In this document: positions 9,466-19,559 of the stretch, piece by piece
Layout of the letters: each line of letters opens with the position of its first letter
Numbering within the stretch: position 1 is the first letter of the stretch
Assembly (NCBI RefSeq): GCF_004341365.1
Contig: NZ_SLXH01000010.1
Span: forward strand, 1 to 64,000
DNA length: 64,000 nucleotides
Reading direction: 5' to 3'
Origin: Simplicispira metamorpha
GTDB taxonomy: Bacteria; Pseudomonadota; Gammaproteobacteria; Burkholderiales; Burkholderiaceae_C
Made by a program: the position numbers and the translations under genes
Notes under the pieces: generated by a model
Told to the model about the DNA's origin: nothing
The model's input: only the letters and a program-made list of their open reading frames with translations
Databases searched by the model: none

Positions 9466-9705
9466 TTAATTTTGCAGGCGCGGATCGCCATAAGGCGCAT
9501 CGTCTGGTGGTGCCTCGGTGGGCACGGCAAAGTCTTCGCTGGCCCAGGCACCCAGGTCGATCTGCTTGCAGCGCTCGCTGCAAAAAGGTCGCCAAGGGTT
9601 TTGCGGGCTGTACAGACTGGGCCCGCCGCAGGTAGGGCAGGGCACCTGCCGGGCGGCAGGGCTATCAGGGCTTGCGGGGGGTGGGGTGGTGCTCATGGGC
9701 GGCAT
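9466..9705 (-). CDS. yacG: DNA gyrase inhibitor YacG
   Basis: This is a small zinc protein with the YacG signature CPTCG (C23, C26) and FCSERCK (C42, C46) followed by [11 protein letters not shown]. YacG binds GyrB and lowers gyrase activity. The ATG at 9705 lies just after the zapD stop; an ATG at 9696 (MSTTPP) and a GTG at 9717 are alternatives. The proline-rich ends are poorly conserved in the family. It is the last gene of the pilB-to-yacG run. Confidence 0.9.
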   Translation of the reverse strand: MPPMSTTPPPASPDSPAARQVPCPTCGGPSLYSPQNPWRPFCSERCKQIDLGAWASEDFAVPTEAPPDDAPYGDPRLQN

Positions 9706-9707
9706 CT

Positions 9708-10544
9708 TCAGGCACACAGGGTCAGTTCAAACGTGGCGTCATCCTGGCAGGCCAGCAGATGCCCGTCCTCTTGCAGGCGCATGAGGCGCACCGACACCAG
9801 CAAGCGGTTGCCGCTGATTTCCGGAATCAGGCCCAGTGACGGGTCAATGGCCAGGCGCAACAGCTGGAACGTGCGCCCTTGGGGCAGGTTCTGCTGGAAA
9901 TGGCCATGCTCTGCCGCCACCTTTTGCGGTATGCCCGAGTCGCGCAGCAGCTTGAGCAGCACATAAATGGATTCGGCCAGCGGCGCCAGTGTGCTGGCCC
10001 AGCCTTCCAGGGCCTGCTGGCGCACTGCGGGTGCGTTGTGCTGCCAAGCAAAATAGCCCGGCAAATCAAAGCCGCAGGTGCCACCGGGAATGCCGATGCG
10101 GCTGCGGATGCTCATGAGCCAGTCGTTCTCGGTCAGCGCCTGGCCCGCTTTGCCCGACTGGGCATTGATGGCCGCGAAGCAGCGGTCAAGCTGCGCCACC
10201 ACACCATCGAGCACGGCCTCGGAAATCGACGGGTTGCCCCGGTAGCTGTCGAGCTGGTGCTTTTGCCGCTCAATGTCTTTGAGCACGTCGGTTTTGAGGT
10301 CGGCGCGCGCGGCCACATCCATGATCTCAAAGATCGTGGTCAGGGCAAAGTGGTGGTCCAGCGGGTGCGAGCGGGGAATGAGTTCGCCCAGTCGGCGGAA
10401 CAACTGCTCCAGTCGCAGGTAAGTGCGAATGCGTTCGTTGAAGGGGTATTCGTAAAGGATCACGCTGCCGGGTTCCTGATGGGAGAGAGCGGACGCCGTG
10501 GGCTTGTGGTGCTGGACGACTGCAGAAAAGGCGAATTTCATCAT
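9708..10544 (-). CDS. zapD: cell division protein ZapD
   Basis: ZapD (DUF1342) crosslinks FtsZ filaments at the Z ring. The 278-residue protein opens its family domain with [23 protein letters not shown] and contains the family segment [11 protein letters not shown]. Its ATG overlaps the coaE stop (ATGA), indicating translational coupling. An ATG one codon later is possible. Confidence 0.95.
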   Translation of the reverse strand: MMKFAFSAVVQHHKPTASALSHQEPGSVILYEYPFNERIRTYLRLEQLFRRLGELIPRSHPLDHHFALTTIFEIMDVAARADLKTDVLKDIERQKHQLDSYRGNPSISEAVLDGVVAQLDRCFAAINAQSGKAGQALTENDWLMSIRSRIGIPGGTCGFDLPGYFAWQHNAPAVRQQALEGWASTLAPLAESIYVLLKLLRDSGIPQKVAAEHGHFQQNLPQGRTFQLLRLAIDPSLGLIPEISGNRLLVSVRLMRLQEDGHLLACQDDATFELTLCA

Positions 10545-11161
10545 AGCCCGAACCGCTGGGCCACCAGGCGCACTTGCGCCTGTAGTGCGGGCAGGCTCAG
10601 ACCATCGTTGTAGAGCACGATGTCGGCACCCGCACGGCGCTGCTGGCGGCTGGCCTGCGATGCCATGATGGCTTGCACGGCGGCTGGCGTGAGTGCGCTG
10701 CGCGCCACCACGCGGCTGATTTGCGTGGACTCACGGCAATCCACCACCAGTACGGCGCTGAGTTGGCGCGGCCAGTGCCCGGATTCGATCAGCAGCGGAA
10801 TATCCTGCACCACCAGCCGGTGGCCTGCGGCCAGTGCCGCTTGCACGCGCTCTTCAGAGACGCGCCCGACCAGCGGATGCACGATGGCTTCGAGCTGCTG
10901 GCGCGCTGCCGGGTGCGCAAAAGCGTGCTCGCGCATGCGGGGGCGATCCAGGGCGCCAGTGGCATCGAGAAAATCGGCGCCAAAGGTGCGGGCAATGTCT
11001 GCCATGGCTGCACCGCCAGCACCGGTGAGTTCGCGGGCAATCTGGTCGGCATCGACCAGCGCAGCACCCAGCTCCACCAGCATGCGCGCCACGGTGCTTT
11101 TGCCGCTGCCAATGCCGCCGGTCAGTCCCAGGCGGGTGGCGTGGTGAATGCCTGCACTCAC
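10541..11161 (-). CDS. coaE: dephospho-CoA kinase
   Basis: CoaE catalyses the last step of coenzyme A synthesis, phosphorylation of the 3'-hydroxyl of dephospho-CoA. The P-loop GGIGSGKST is at residues 15-23, followed by DADQIARELT and QDIPLLIESG, both family motifs. A GTG at 11161 overlaps the pilD stop by 4 bases (GTGA) and gives 206 residues, the family length. The much longer open frame upstream is antisense shadow inside pilD. Confidence 0.95.
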   Translation of the reverse strand: MSAGIHHATRLGLTGGIGSGKSTVARMLVELGAALVDADQIARELTGAGGAAMADIARTFGADFLDATGALDRPRMREHAFAHPAARQQLEAIVHPLVGRVSEERVQAALAAGHRLVVQDIPLLIESGHWPRQLSAVLVVDCRESTQISRVVARSALTPAAVQAIMASQASRQQRRAGADIVLYNDGLSLPALQAQVRLVAQRFGL

Positions 11162-12033
11162 AGGCCCAGCGCGCCCAGAATGGTGTGCAGTACCGTCTGC
11201 GGCCCCCAGATGAGAGCGATCAGTCCGGCACCGACCAGAAATGGGCCAAACGGCACATAGCCACCTTCGCGCAGGCTGCTGGAGAGCTTCATGGCGATGC
11301 CTACGACCGCGCCCACCACGGAGGCCAGCAAAATCAGCGGAACCAGGGCCTGCCAGCCAAACCAGGCGCCCAGAGCGGCAAACAGTTTGAAGTCGCCGTA
11401 GCCCATGCCTTCCTTGCCAGTGGCGAGCTTGAAACCCCAGTACACCAGCCACAGCGACAGGTAGCCACTGGCAGCACCCACCACGGCCTGGGGCAGCGCC
11501 ACATCCGTCCATTGCAGCGTTGACGCCAGCAGCCCGGCCCAGAGCAGGGGCAGGGTGATGTCATCGGGCAGCAGCGTGGTGTCCCAGTCGATGAAAGCCA
11601 GCACCACCAGCGCAGCACAAAAGCCGCACCAGGCCAAGCCGGTGGGCGTCAGGCCCCAGCGGTGAATGCAAAAGAAAAACAAGCCTGCGGTGATCAGCTC
11701 CACCAGCGGGTAGCGCAGGCTGATGGGTGCCTGGCAGGCCGAACAGCGCCCACGCAAGAACACGTAACTCAGCACCGGAATGTTTTCGTACCAGCGCACC
11801 TGGTGCCCGCAAGACTGGCAGCGCGAGCGCGGCTGCGAGAGGTTGAAGACACCCTGCGGGGGCGCCGCCACGCCCGTGGCACCGGGCAGGGTGGCGGCAT
11901 ATTCAGCGCACTCGGCGGCCCACTGCCGCTCCAGCATTTTGGGCAGGCGGTAGATGACCACGTTCAAAAAGCTGCCCACCAGCAGACCCAGCACACCCAA
12001 CAGGGCGGCATCCAACCACAGTTCCATGCCCAT
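11158..12033 (-). CDS. pilD: prepilin leader peptidase / N-methyltransferase
   Basis: PilD cleaves and N-methylates type IV pilins and type II secretion pseudopilins in the inner membrane. The 291-residue protein has the zinc-type tetracysteine block (CQSC and CSAC, about residues 72-100), the aspartyl protease residues in FIDWDT and GYGDFK, and about eight membrane segments. The pilC stop and pilD start overlap (TGATG). Confidence 0.96.
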   Translation of the reverse strand: MGMELWLDAALLGVLGLLVGSFLNVVIYRLPKMLERQWAAECAEYAATLPGATGVAAPPQGVFNLSQPRSRCQSCGHQVRWYENIPVLSYVFLRGRCSACQAPISLRYPLVELITAGLFFFCIHRWGLTPTGLAWCGFCAALVVLAFIDWDTTLLPDDITLPLLWAGLLASTLQWTDVALPQAVVGAASGYLSLWLVYWGFKLATGKEGMGYGDFKLFAALGAWFGWQALVPLILLASVVGAVVGIAMKLSSSLREGGYVPFGPFLVGAGLIALIWGPQTVLHTILGALGL

Positions 12034-13250
12034 CAGACCACCTGTCCCAGCTTGAAGATGGGCAGGTACATCGACACCACGATGCCGCCGATCAAACCGC
12101 CCAGAAACACGATGATGATGGGCTCCATCAGGCTGGACAGCCCGGCCACCATCTCATCGACTTCTTCTTCGTAAAAATCGGCTGCCTTGCCCAGCATGTG
12201 GTCAATGGAGCCCGATTCTTCCCCGATGGCGCACATCTGCAACACCATGGAGGGGAAGATATTGGCATTGGTCATGGCCGCCGTCAGGCTGGTGCCGGTG
12301 GACACCTCTTGCTGGATTTTGTCGGTGGCCATGGCATACACCGAGTTGCCTGCTGCACCACCCACTGAGTCCAGTGCCTCCACCAGCGGCACGCCCGCAG
12401 CAAACATGGTCGAGAGCGTGCGCGTCCAGCGCGCCACTGCCGATTTCTCGATCAGGATGCCGAAGATCGGTATTTTCAGCATCAGCCTGTCCATGAACAT
12501 CTGTACTTTTTCGCTGCGGCGCCATGCCTGCATGAAAAAGTAGAAGCCGCCGCCGAGCACACCAAAAATCAGCCACCACCACTGCACAAAGATTTCACTG
12601 ATGCCCATGACCAGCAAGGTGGGTGCGGGTAGGTCGGCGCCGAACGAGGTAAAAACCTCCTTGAAGGCCGGGATCACGAAAATCATGATCACCGTCACCA
12701 CCACAAAGGCCACGATGACCACGGAAATGGGGTACATCAGGGCCGATTTGATCTTGCCCTTGATGGCCTCGGTCTTTTCCATGTACATGGCCAGCCGGTC
12801 GAGCAGGGCTTCCAGAATACCGGCCGCCTCGCCGGCTTCGACCAGGTTGCAGTACAGGCTGTCGAAGTACAGCGGGTACTTGCGAAACGCTGCGTTCAGC
12901 GAGGTGCCCGTTTCCACATCGGCGCGGATGTCGTTGAGCAGCTTGCCCACGCTGGGGTTGGTGTTGCCCCGGCCCACGATGTCAAACGCCTGCAAAAGTG
13001 GCACACCGGCCTTCATCATGGTGGCCATCTGGCGGGTGAACAGGGCAATGTCTTTGGGCTTGATCTTTTTGCCCGAGCGCATGTTGCGCTTTTTGATTTT
13101 GGTCGGAAAAACCCCCTGGCGGCGTAACATGGCCTGCACCTGGTTTTCGCCAGAGGCACGGGTTTCGCCACGCACGATTTTGCCGTTGCGGTCTTTGCCC
13201 TCCCATTCAAAGACGTAGTCCTTGATGCCCTGTGATGCAGCGGTCGCCAT
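12033..13250 (-). CDS. pilC: type IV pilus inner-membrane platform protein
   Basis: It has 405 residues with two GspF domains separated by membrane segments (hydrophobic stretches near residues 175-200, 225-245 and 375-400). PilC anchors the pilus motor ATPases PilB and PilT. AGGAAG precedes the ATG by 4 bases. The gene lies between pilB and pilD as in most beta- and gammaproteobacteria. Confidence 0.97.
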   Translation of the reverse strand: MATAASQGIKDYVFEWEGKDRNGKIVRGETRASGENQVQAMLRRQGVFPTKIKKRNMRSGKKIKPKDIALFTRQMATMMKAGVPLLQAFDIVGRGNTNPSVGKLLNDIRADVETGTSLNAAFRKYPLYFDSLYCNLVEAGEAAGILEALLDRLAMYMEKTEAIKGKIKSALMYPISVVIVAFVVVTVIMIFVIPAFKEVFTSFGADLPAPTLLVMGISEIFVQWWWLIFGVLGGGFYFFMQAWRRSEKVQMFMDRLMLKIPIFGILIEKSAVARWTRTLSTMFAAGVPLVEALDSVGGAAGNSVYAMATDKIQQEVSTGTSLTAAMTNANIFPSMVLQMCAIGEESGSIDHMLGKAADFYEEEVDEMVAGLSSLMEPIIIVFLGGLIGGIVVSMYLPIFKLGQVV

Positions 13251-13274
13251 GGCACTTCCTCGTTGGTATGGTTT

Positions 13275-15011
13275 TTATAGGTTGGTGACGGCCAGCACTT
13301 CTTCCAGGGACGTCATGCCCTGGCGCACCTTGTGCAAACCCGATTCGCGCAGTGATCTGACCCCTTCGCGTTTGGCTTGTTCGGCAATTTCGAGGGCACT
13401 GCCATCACGCAGGATGATCCGCTGGATCTCCTCTGAAATGGGCATGACCTGGTAGATACCGACGCGCCCCTTGTAGCCGTTGTTGCAGGCCGAGCAGCCC
13501 ACGGGCCGGTAGGGCGCCCAGCTGCCATCGAGTTCCTCATCGGTAAAACCGGCTTCGAGCAGGGCTTCGTGGGGAATGTCGGCAGGTGCTTTGCACTGCG
13601 GACACAGGCGCCGGGCCAAGCGCTGGGCTGTGATCAGGATCACGCTGGAGGCAATGTTGAACGGTGCAATGCCCATGTTGCGCATGCGCGTCAGCGTGGT
13701 CGGTGCGTCGTTGGTGTGCAGCGTCGAGAGCACCAAGTGGCCAGTTTGCGCTGCCTTGATGGAGATGTCGGCGGTTTCCAGGTCGCGAATTTCACCCACC
13801 ATGATGATGTCCGGGTCCTGGCGCAGGAAGGACTTGAGCGCTGCCGCAAAGGTCAGCCCGGCTTTTTCATTGACGTTAACCTGGTTGACGCCGGGGAGGT
13901 TGATTTCCGAGGGGTCTTCGGCGGTGGCGATGTTCACCCCCGGCTTGTTGAGCAGGTTCAGACACGAGTACAGCGACACCGTTTTGCCCGATCCGGTAGG
14001 CCCTGTCACCAAAATCATGCCGTAGGGGCGGCCAATGGCGTGCAGCAGGCGCTCTTTTTCCTCGGGGTCGTAACCCAGCGCTTCAATGCCCATTTTGGCG
14101 CTGCTGGGGTCAAGGATACGGATCACGATTTTTTCGCCAAACAGCGTGGGCAGGGTGCTGACACGAAAGTCAATGACCCGGTTGGGGCCCACCTTGAGCT
14201 TCATGCGCCCGTCCTGGGGCACGCGCTTTTCGGAGATGTCCAGCCGCGAGATCACCTTGATGCGCGAAGCCAGCTTGTCCTTGATGGCAATGGGTGGCGA
14301 GGCAATCTCGCGCAGTTCGCCGTCGATGCGAAAGCGCACGCGGTAATGGTGTTCGTAGGGCTCGAAGTGCAAGTCCGAGGCGCGCATGTTGAACGCGTCC
14401 AGCAGCATCTTGTGCAAAAACTTGACGATGGGCGCATCTTCAACCTCGTTGGCGCCCGTGTCCTGGGTCTCGGCGGCTTCTTCGACCGGGACATCATCGA
14501 ACTCGAAATCGCCGCCGCCAGTAATAGCGTCCAGGGTTTCGCTGGCGCTTTTGCCGTTGGCCTCCACCATGGCGCTGAGCTTGTCGTATTCGGCAATGAC
14601 CCAGTCCACGCCCATCTGGGTGCTGAACTTGATTTTTTCGGCGGCTTCCTGGTCGGTGGGGTCGGCCGAGGCCACGATCAGGCGGTTGTTGCGCTTGCTC
14701 AGCACCACGACGCGGTAGGCGGTGCAGATTTTGGCGTCGAGCAGTTCGCGTGGCAGGCGTTGCGGGTCGATGGCGTTCAGATCGAGCAGCGGGGCACCAA
14801 AAATGGACGATACCGTGTGCGCCAGATCCGCCGCAGACACCGCCCCCGAGCCAATCAGCTCGTTGATGAAACGCGAGCGGCTGGCCAATGATTTGCGGTA
14901 AATCTCTTCAGCCGACTTTTCTGTCAGCTTGCCAGCAGAAATGAGCGCCCTGCCCAAACCTGGGAGCGCGACTGTTGCTGAGTCTTTGGTGGGGGTGTCA
15001 ACAGCGGCCAT
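13275..15011 (-). CDS. pilB: type IV pilus assembly ATPase
   Basis: PilB powers pilus extension. From the ATG at 15011 (starting MAAVDTP) the protein has 578 residues: an N-terminal MshEN-type domain, Walker A GPTGSGKT at about 337-344, Walker B in DPDIIMVGEIRD at about 399-410, and the zinc tetracysteine CPQC and CSAC at about 470 and 506. The eight residues upstream of this ATG are in frame but unlike the family. First gene of the pilBCD-coaE-zapD-yacG operon. Confidence 0.97.
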   Translation of the reverse strand: MAAVDTPTKDSATVALPGLGRALISAGKLTEKSAEEIYRKSLASRSRFINELIGSGAVSAADLAHTVSSIFGAPLLDLNAIDPQRLPRELLDAKICTAYRVVVLSKRNNRLIVASADPTDQEAAEKIKFSTQMGVDWVIAEYDKLSAMVEANGKSASETLDAITGGGDFEFDDVPVEEAAETQDTGANEVEDAPIVKFLHKMLLDAFNMRASDLHFEPYEHHYRVRFRIDGELREIASPPIAIKDKLASRIKVISRLDISEKRVPQDGRMKLKVGPNRVIDFRVSTLPTLFGEKIVIRILDPSSAKMGIEALGYDPEEKERLLHAIGRPYGMILVTGPTGSGKTVSLYSCLNLLNKPGVNIATAEDPSEINLPGVNQVNVNEKAGLTFAAALKSFLRQDPDIIMVGEIRDLETADISIKAAQTGHLVLSTLHTNDAPTTLTRMRNMGIAPFNIASSVILITAQRLARRLCPQCKAPADIPHEALLEAGFTDEELDGSWAPYRPVGCSACNNGYKGRVGIYQVMPISEEIQRIILRDGSALEIAEQAKREGVRSLRESGLHKVRQGMTSLEEVLAVTNL

Positions 15012-15147
15012 GTAACCGGAAGGGATAAAAATCAATGGGCCATCGTATCACCGCCCATGCGCCCCGGTCTGCCAATCAGCGGGGGCTATCCTGGGCTTGG
15101 GCGCCTGTTGGCATGGGCCAGGTCTGCTGTGCAGGGCCATCAACCGA

Positions 15148-15222
15148 TGGTCCCCTCGACAGGAATCGAACCTGTATCTAGCGCTTAGGAGGCACTCGTT
15201 CTATCCATTGAACTACGAGGAG
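15148..15222 (-). tRNA. tRNA-Arg (anticodon CCT)
   Basis: On the minus strand the acceptor CTCCTCG pairs with CGAGGGG, followed by discriminator A and an encoded CCA. The D arm (GTTCAATGGATAGAAC), the anticodon loop with CCT, and the T arm with GGTTCGATTCC are all present. It reads the rare arginine codon AGG. Confidence 0.97.
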
Positions 15223-15258
15223 GCTAAGGCGGCGATTGTACGTGTTCTTTTGCTTCTT

Positions 15259-15310
15259 TATTGATAGCTGCTTGCGCCCATCTGGCGGGCGTTACAGGCC
15301 AATTTGATTC
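15259..15310 (+). repeat. dispersed intergenic repeat, copy 3
   Basis: TTATTGATAGCTGCTTGCGC followed by a short hairpin and GTTACAGGCC, matching the family core. It lies between the tRNA gene and tamB and fills most of the gap. Confidence 0.8.
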
Positions 15311-15326
15311 AGAAAGTTACAGCGTT

Positions 15327-18300
15327 TCAGTCGTGGCGCACGGTGTAGACGATGTCCAGCGCGCTTTTGGCGCCGGTCTGGCCGCGCAGGGTCAGGCGGC
15401 GCGAGAGGTCGTAGAAAATGTAGAGCGTGCCCAGCGCGCCCGAGAGGCTGCGCTCGTAGGTCACGTACAGGTCTTGCGATAAGCGCTTGCCGAAGGTGAG
15501 CGCCGCGCCGCTGGCATCCTGGCCCGCGCCGGGGCCTTTGAAGCCGATTTCATCCAGCCCCAGGCGGCTGGCGACCCCAGCGGTGGGGCTGTGGCCACCG
15601 CGCCCGAGCAGGCCCAAGGCGGCCTGTTGCAGCAGGGCCGACTCGGCGCCGCCGCTGGCGGCGTCGCGCCCTAGCACCACCCAGGAGAGCTTTTCGGCAT
15701 CGGGCAGATCGGGGCTGGAGTAGAGCCGCACGCGCGGCGCCTGCGCCGTGCCGCTGACTTGCACGCCCGCGCGCACGCTGATGTTGGGGCGCAGCGCCAG
15801 GATGTCGAGCGCGGGGTTGTCATAAGGGCCGTTGAAGCGCAGCAGGCCGGTTTCCACGTCCAGCATCTGGCCCCAGGCGCGGTAGCGGCCTTGCACGGTG
15901 GTGATCTCGCCGGTGACGCGTGGCGGTGCCCCGGCCACGGCGCCGCTGCGGATGTCCAGCTCGCCAGTCAGGCGCGTGGTGATGCCGTGGCCTTGCAGGG
16001 CAAAGTCCTGGCCCAGGTTCACGGTGAGGGCGATGTCGGGCGGCTTGGCCGTTTGCGCGCGGGCGGCGGTCTGGCTGGCACGCCGGGCTTGCTCAGCCTT
16101 GGCCTGGTCGATGGCGGCGGAGCGCACCACCACGTCGCTGCCCAGCCGGGGCGCTGACGCTTCGGGCAGCAAGATGGTGGCGCGGTCGGTGGTGAGCTGG
16201 CCGCGCAGGGTGACCTGGCCCTGGCGCAGGCTGGCGCGCACGTTACCCGAGAGGCTGACTTGGCGGTCGGCGCGCACCAGCACTTGCAGCGCACGGGCCT
16301 CGGCGCGCAAATCCATGGCGATGCCGGAGCCTGTGCCCAGCTCTTGCGCTGCACCTGTGCTGGCGCTGCCCCAGGTGATGCTGCCGCTGCCGTGCAGGCT
16401 ACCGCCATCTTGCGGTGCGCTCGTGCGGTTGCCGCTGTAGCCGGCGATGCGGGCACGACTGCCCTGGCCGCCGTGCAATACGAACTCGGTGATGTCCAGG
16501 CGATCGCCGCGCAACGCAGCGCGCAGGCGGCCACCTTGCAAGTCCACCCCATCAAGGAGCGAGCGCAGCGCCAGTTGGTCGGCGCCCAGCGTGCCCTGCC
16601 AGCGCGGTGCGCTGCGATCGCCCGAGAGCATGGCATCGGCATCCAGCGTGCCGCCGATGCGCCAGCCCGGCGGCGCCAGCACCGACCACACGCCCAGATC
16701 GGGCAGGCGGGCGCGGATGCGCGCGGCCAGCGGCGCCTGCGTGGGCCACACCCAGGCCCCGTTCTCACGCGCCAGGCGGGTGCTGGCATCGGCCTCGATA
16801 TGGCCAGCGCGTTCGCTGTCCCACAGCAGGCGGGCACGCAGTTGTTCGCCTTCGGCGCTCAGTTGCAGCGTGGCCTGGCGCACGCCCGCAGCGGTGCCGG
16901 GTGCGTTGCTGCTGGCGCGCGCCAGTGGCTGGGCGCCGCTGCTGCGTACGGTGGTGACGCTGGCGGCTTCGCCCGTGAGCACGTGCAGATCGCCGCTGCT
17001 GCGTTGCACGCTGGCACTGGCGCGCAGGGTGTCGGTGGCAGCCACGTCCCAGCGGCCTTCCAGAACCAGGTCGCCAGCCAGTCCGCGTTCGGCCAGTGTG
17101 GCCTTGCCTGCGGGGGGCAGGGCGTCGGCCCATGCCAAGGGCAGGCCGGTGAATTCGCCGCGTGTTTGCAGTTGCAGCGCGCCTTGGGCGGGCACCTCCA
17201 GCCGCAGCGGCTGCCAGCGCAGCACGGTGGTGCCGGGTACGGGGGCAGTGATCTGGGCCTGGCCTGCGGCGGTTTCCAGACTGTGGCGCGCTTTGCCACC
17301 GGGCTGGCCATTGCGCGTTTGCCGCAGCGTGAGCGCCAGCGGCTGGGCCAGTTGCAGCGCCCAGGGGCCAGACTGTTGCGCGGGGTGTAGCTGCAATTGC
17401 AAGGCGTTGATGCTGGCGCGCCATTGGGTGGCTTGGGCGCTGGTGGTGCCCAGGCTGGCGCTGATCTGCGTTTGCAGCGTGGCGCGCTGATCGTCCACAT
17501 GGGCTTGGCCGTTCACGTTGAGCGTGGCTTGGGCCAGATTGCCTGCCAGCACGGCGCGCACGCCATGCAATTGCACGTGGGTGGCGGCGTCTGTGCGATC
17601 ACTGGCTGCACCTGTAGTGCCGGGTGCAGCAGGTGGCAGGATCAGGGCCAGCTGTGGTGCCTCCAGCGTGGCTTGCACGGTAAAGGGCTGCAGCGGGGCG
17701 GTGTTGGCGGTGTCGGTCGTGGGTGCAATGCCTGAGGTGGCCGCCTGCCATTGCCGTTGCAGGCTCTGCCAGCCCCCCTGCCAGCGGGCCTCCAGCCGGG
17801 TCTGGCCTTGCAGTGCGCTGCCTTGCAGCACGGCAGACAGGCCGGGCAGGCGCTGCAACCAGGCTAGCACCTGCTCTGCCGCTGCCACGTTCACTTGCAA
17901 GCTGCCGCCACCGCTGCGTTCGGCCAGTTGGCCGCTGGCTTGCACGCTGGCACCGGGCACGGTCAGCGACAGTGTGCCGCGCCCGCCGGGGGCGCTGCCC
18001 AGCGTGGCCTCGATGGCCTGGCCGCGCAATTGGGCCTGCAAGGCATCTATCTCCAGGCGTTGCAAACTGAGCCGGGGTGCATCCCACTGACCTTGCACTT
18101 GCACTTGCCCAATGCGCAGCGGCACGGCCTTGCCGCTGGCAGGTCGACCGGTGCTGCGCGCGGCCTGCAACTGGGCCGCAAAGCGCACGGCGGTGCCGTG
18201 GCTTTGGGCACTGAGATGGCCATTCAGGGCTGCGGCATCCAACTGGCGGTGCAGCGCAGCAGGTGCCAGTTGTTGCACCTGGGCGCTGGCCTGCACAGCA

Positions 18301-19556
18301 CCATTGGCGGGGGTGTAGCTGCCTTGCAGCACGATCTGGCCCGTGCCTACCTGCAATGTGGCCTGGGGGATGCGCCACTGGGTGCCATCAAAGTCGGCAC
18401 GGGCGTCCAGCGCGCTCAGGGGCAGGCGCTGTGCGTCCCAGGGGCCAGGCAGGTCGTTGCGCAACTGGGCGCTTAGCTGCCAGCCGCTGGCCTGTGGCCC
18501 TGCTTGCACGCTGCCGTGCAAAGCGGTGGCCGGGGCCTGCGGCCACAGCGCTGCCAGATTGAGTGCCCGCAGGTCGGCGCTGGCCTGTTGCAGCGGTTGC
18601 GCCGCCCAGGGTTGGAGCGTGGCGCTGATGTCGGCCTGCATGGCGTTGGTATCGGTGTGTACCGCAGCGTCGGCCTCCGGTGCGCGGCTTATCTGTGCTT
18701 GCAGTTGCAACTGTGCTGCTGCCGTGGCCAGGGTGCCGTGCAGCGTGGCCTGGGCCGACAGGTGCAGTGCCTGCCCCCCCGGGCCGGGCGTGGTAGCCCG
18801 CACCTGGCCATTGGCGGTGGCTTGCAGGGTCATGGGCGCTTGTGCTTGCAGTGTGGCCTGGGCGCGGTACTGGCCTTGGGCCAGTTCCATACGGTGGATG
18901 TCCAACTGGTGCTGGGCCAGGTCATGGCGGTAGTGGCCGCTCAGGGCATGTACCTGCACCGGCGCGGGGCCAGCCCATTCGATGTGCGCGATCTCGAAGG
19001 GCAAGTCCACGCGCACTGGCAGCACCCATTGCGCGGGAGGCTTTGTGGGCGGCGCATCGGGTTGCGGTGTGGGGGTGATGCGCACGCTGGCCACTTGCAC
19101 CAGACCCAGCGCCACAGTGCGTTGCCACAGCGCTGCCAGGTTCCAGCCGATGCGGGCATCGCGCACTTCTACCGTCAGGCCGGGGCTGCTCCAGCGCAGC
19201 CAGTCCAGCTGGCCGCCGCTGCGCAGGGAGCCGCTCACGCCGCTGCTTTGCAAACTTTGCCCGGCGGGCAACCAGCGCGCGGCCTGGGCCAACGTGGTGG
19301 CCAGAGAGCTGTGCTGGCCTGCCCACCACCAGCCGAATGCGCCCAGGGAACACAACAACAGCACCAGCCCCACTACCCCCAGCAAGGCTGCCGCACCAGC
19401 GTGCCGCAACCGGCGCAGCCACGTGGGCGGGGGGGGGCTGGCGCTGCTGGCCTGCGCTGCTGCGGCCGCAAACGGATTGGGCGCCGCCGGGGTGCCAGCG
19501 GCGGCGGCAAAGGTGTCGGCGCCTGCGTCGGGGGGGATGGGGGTGCGCTGGGCCAT
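15327..19556 (-). CDS. tamB: translocation and assembly module protein TamB
   Basis: It has 1409 residues. One membrane segment near residues 53-78 is preceded by a proline/alanine-rich cytoplasmic tail. A very long beta-rich repeat region with AsmA-like features follows, and the C-terminal DUF490 domain ends in a beta strand (ALDIVYTVRHD). TamB spans the periplasm and moves lipids and/or outer membrane proteins with TamA. It starts 3 bases after the tamA stop, so both are surely co-transcribed and probably coupled. Many Gln/Ala-rich stretches reflect the high GC. Confidence 0.93.
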   Translation of the reverse strand: MAQRTPIPPDAGADTFAAAAGTPAAPNPFAAAAAQASSASPPPPTWLRRLRHAGAAALLGVVGLVLLLCSLGAFGWWWAGQHSSLATTLAQAARWLPAGQSLQSSGVSGSLRSGGQLDWLRWSSPGLTVEVRDARIGWNLAALWQRTVALGLVQVASVRITPTPQPDAPPTKPPAQWVLPVRVDLPFEIAHIEWAGPAPVQVHALSGHYRHDLAQHQLDIHRMELAQGQYRAQATLQAQAPMTLQATANGQVRATTPGPGGQALHLSAQATLHGTLATAAAQLQLQAQISRAPEADAAVHTDTNAMQADISATLQPWAAQPLQQASADLRALNLAALWPQAPATALHGSVQAGPQASGWQLSAQLRNDLPGPWDAQRLPLSALDARADFDGTQWRIPQATLQVGTGQIVLQGSYTPANGAVQASAQVQQLAPAALHRQLDAAALNGHLSAQSHGTAVRFAAQLQAARSTGRPASGKAVPLRIGQVQVQGQWDAPRLSLQRLEIDALQAQLRGQAIEATLGSAPGGRGTLSLTVPGASVQASGQLAERSGGGSLQVNVAAAEQVLAWLQRLPGLSAVLQGSALQGQTRLEARWQGGWQSLQRQWQAATSGIAPTTDTANTAPLQPFTVQATLEAPQLALILPPAAPGTTGAASDRTDAATHVQLHGVRAVLAGNLAQATLNVNGQAHVDDQRATLQTQISASLGTTSAQATQWRASINALQLQLHPAQQSGPWALQLAQPLALTLRQTRNGQPGGKARHSLETAAGQAQITAPVPGTTVLRWQPLRLEVPAQGALQLQTRGEFTGLPLAWADALPPAGKATLAERGLAGDLVLEGRWDVAATDTLRASASVQRSSGDLHVLTGEAASVTTVRSSGAQPLARASSNAPGTAAGVRQATLQLSAEGEQLRARLLWDSERAGHIEADASTRLARENGAWVWPTQAPLAARIRARLPDLGVWSVLAPPGWRIGGTLDADAMLSGDRSAPRWQGTLGADQLALRSLLDGVDLQGGRLRAALRGDRLDITEFVLHGGQGSRARIAGYSGNRTSAPQDGGSLHGSGSITWGSASTGAAQELGTGSGIAMDLRAEARALQVLVRADRQVSLSGNVRASLRQGQVTLRGQLTTDRATILLPEASAPRLGSDVVVRSAAIDQAKAEQARRASQTAARAQTAKPPDIALTVNLGQDFALQGHGITTRLTGELDIRSGAVAGAPPRVTGEITTVQGRYRAWGQMLDVETGLLRFNGPYDNPALDILALRPNISVRAGVQVSGTAQAPRVRLYSSPDLPDAEKLSWVVLGRDAASGGAESALLQQAALGLLGRGGHSPTAGVASRLGLDEIGFKGPGAGQDASGAALTFGKRLSQDLYVTYERSLSGALGTLYIFYDLSRRLTLRGQTGAKSALDIVYTVRHD

Positions 19557-19559
19557 GGC

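Noticed and set aside
13569-14891. 440-residue plus-strand frame opposite pilB.
   Set aside because: Antisense shadow; pilB has all ATPase motifs on the other strand.
16260-17490. Several 300-plus-residue plus-strand frames opposite tamB.
   Set aside because: Arg/Ala/His-rich shadow frames over a strongly coding minus strand.
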